Positions 4,845-5,265 of a stretch of DNA of 5,265 bases are shown piece by piece. The translations under genes and the position numbers were made by a program. Numbering within the stretch: the first letter of the stretch is position 1; each line of letters starts with the position of its first letter. The notes under the pieces are model-generated. The model worked only from the letters and a program-made list of their open reading frames with translations, was not told the DNA's origin and did not search any database. Origin of the DNA: a candidate division NC10 bacterium CSP1-5. GTDB taxonomy: Bacteria > Methylomirabilota > Methylomirabilia > Methylomirabilales > CSP1-5. The stretch covers positions 1 through 5,265 of the forward strand of contig LDXR01000038.1 of assembly GCA_001443495.1 (NCBI GenBank). The letters run 5' to 3'.

Positions 4845-5265
4845 GCCGATCCGATCGTGTTCACGTCAGACCGGGACGACACGGCGGGGGGCGACACGAA
4901 CAACAACGCGGCGGGGAGCGCTCCGTTCAACAGCAGTTGGGAACGGATCGAGTTCACGGGTACGAGTACGGGAAGTGTGCTGGACCACGTCGAGGTGCGG
5001 TACGGCGGGGCCAATTCGCTGGGCCAGGTGTTCGTGAACGGCGGCGAACTGACGCTGTCGAACAGCGTGCTGGGGAATTCGAGTTCGGCTGGCCTGCGCA
5101 TCGCCGCGAGCGACCCCGCGGTGACCTGGACCACGTTCCAGGCGAACACGGGCGCCGCGGTGAGCATGGACCTGGAGTCGAACCCGGCGATCAGCGGCGT
5201 GACGTTGGTGAACAATGGTACCAATGGCCTTGTGCTCGACACCGGCTTGCTGGTCGAGGATGGTT
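4845..5265 (+). pseudogene. Right-handed parallel beta-helix surface/secreted protein, 5' end removed by the element; continues past the window
   Basis: The frame starting at GCC 4845 reads 140 codons without a stop to the window edge. It contains ADPIVFTSDRDDTAGGDTNN, WERIEFTGTSTGSVLDHVEV and then RYGG, followed by imperfect rungs such as GELTLSNSVLGNSSSAGLRI, PAVTWTTFQANTGAAVSMDL and PAISGVTLVNNGTNGLVLDT. These short Asn/Gly/Ser/Thr-rich repeats, about 22 residues each, are typical of beta-helix proteins that are exported and attached to the surface; large paralogous sets occur in planctomycetes. The frame runs back into the element only to a TAA at 4806 and has no ATG, signal peptide or ribosome-binding site, so the 5' part of the gene is missing here. 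The protein is probably not made from this copy unless transcription and translation run in from the element. Confidence 0.75.

Noticed and set aside
4805-5242. A 145-codon minus-strand open frame opposite the beta-helix fragment
   Set aside because: The + strand frame has clear family wording (LDHVEVRYGG and beta-helix rungs). The minus frame is its shadow and ends within the terminal repeat.
1-5265. CRISPR array, tRNA or rRNA genes, or a Tn7-like ATPase/targeting gene
   Set aside because: No regularly spaced repeats, no cloverleaf or rRNA sequence, and no Walker A motif in any supported protein.

Overview
The window is high in G+C and appears to come from a planctomycete, most likely of the Gemmata group. 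That guess rests on the 140-residue fragment at the right edge, which has the 'FTSDRDDT..GGDTNN' and 'LDHVEVRYGG' wording I associate with the large parallel beta-helix surface proteins of those bacteria. It is recall, not a search result.

Nearly all of the window (about 64-4844) reads as one mobile element of about 4.8 kb with all its genes on the + strand. Both ends begin 5'-TGTA and carry imperfect terminal inverted repeats built from three matching blocks at matching spacing. Gene order inside is: a 581-residue DDE integrase/transposase (162-1907); a 226-residue helix-turn-helix plus coiled-coil protein (1904-2584); about 500 bp of uncertain sequence with a strong hairpin (2599-2626) and a possible 127-codon gene (2712-3095); a second, related helix-turn-helix/coiled-coil protein (3092-3565); and a second DDE transposase (3562-4836). 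Neighbouring genes overlap by ATGA or GTGA, and most starts have clear Shine-Dalgarno sequences, so expression is probably operonic and translationally coupled. The last gene ends inside the right terminal repeat.

The two catalytic genes are different proteins, each with its own D-D-E triad, and each sits beside its own helix-turn-helix/coiled-coil partner in mirrored order (DDE-HTH, then HTH-DDE). The second pair has an IS3-like arrangement: an A8 run at 3466-3473 is in phase for a -1 frameshift that would fuse the HTH protein to the transposase. Codon choice also changes between the halves. A reasonable model is a transposon that uses two transposases, or two merged elements that now share one pair of ends.

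The flanks are unrelated to each other. On the left are 21 codons of an IS3-type transposase that end exactly where the element begins. On the right is the beta-helix gene, entered without its 5' part. No target-site duplication is visible, so the locus has probably been rearranged, for example by adjacent deletion or by recombination between copies.
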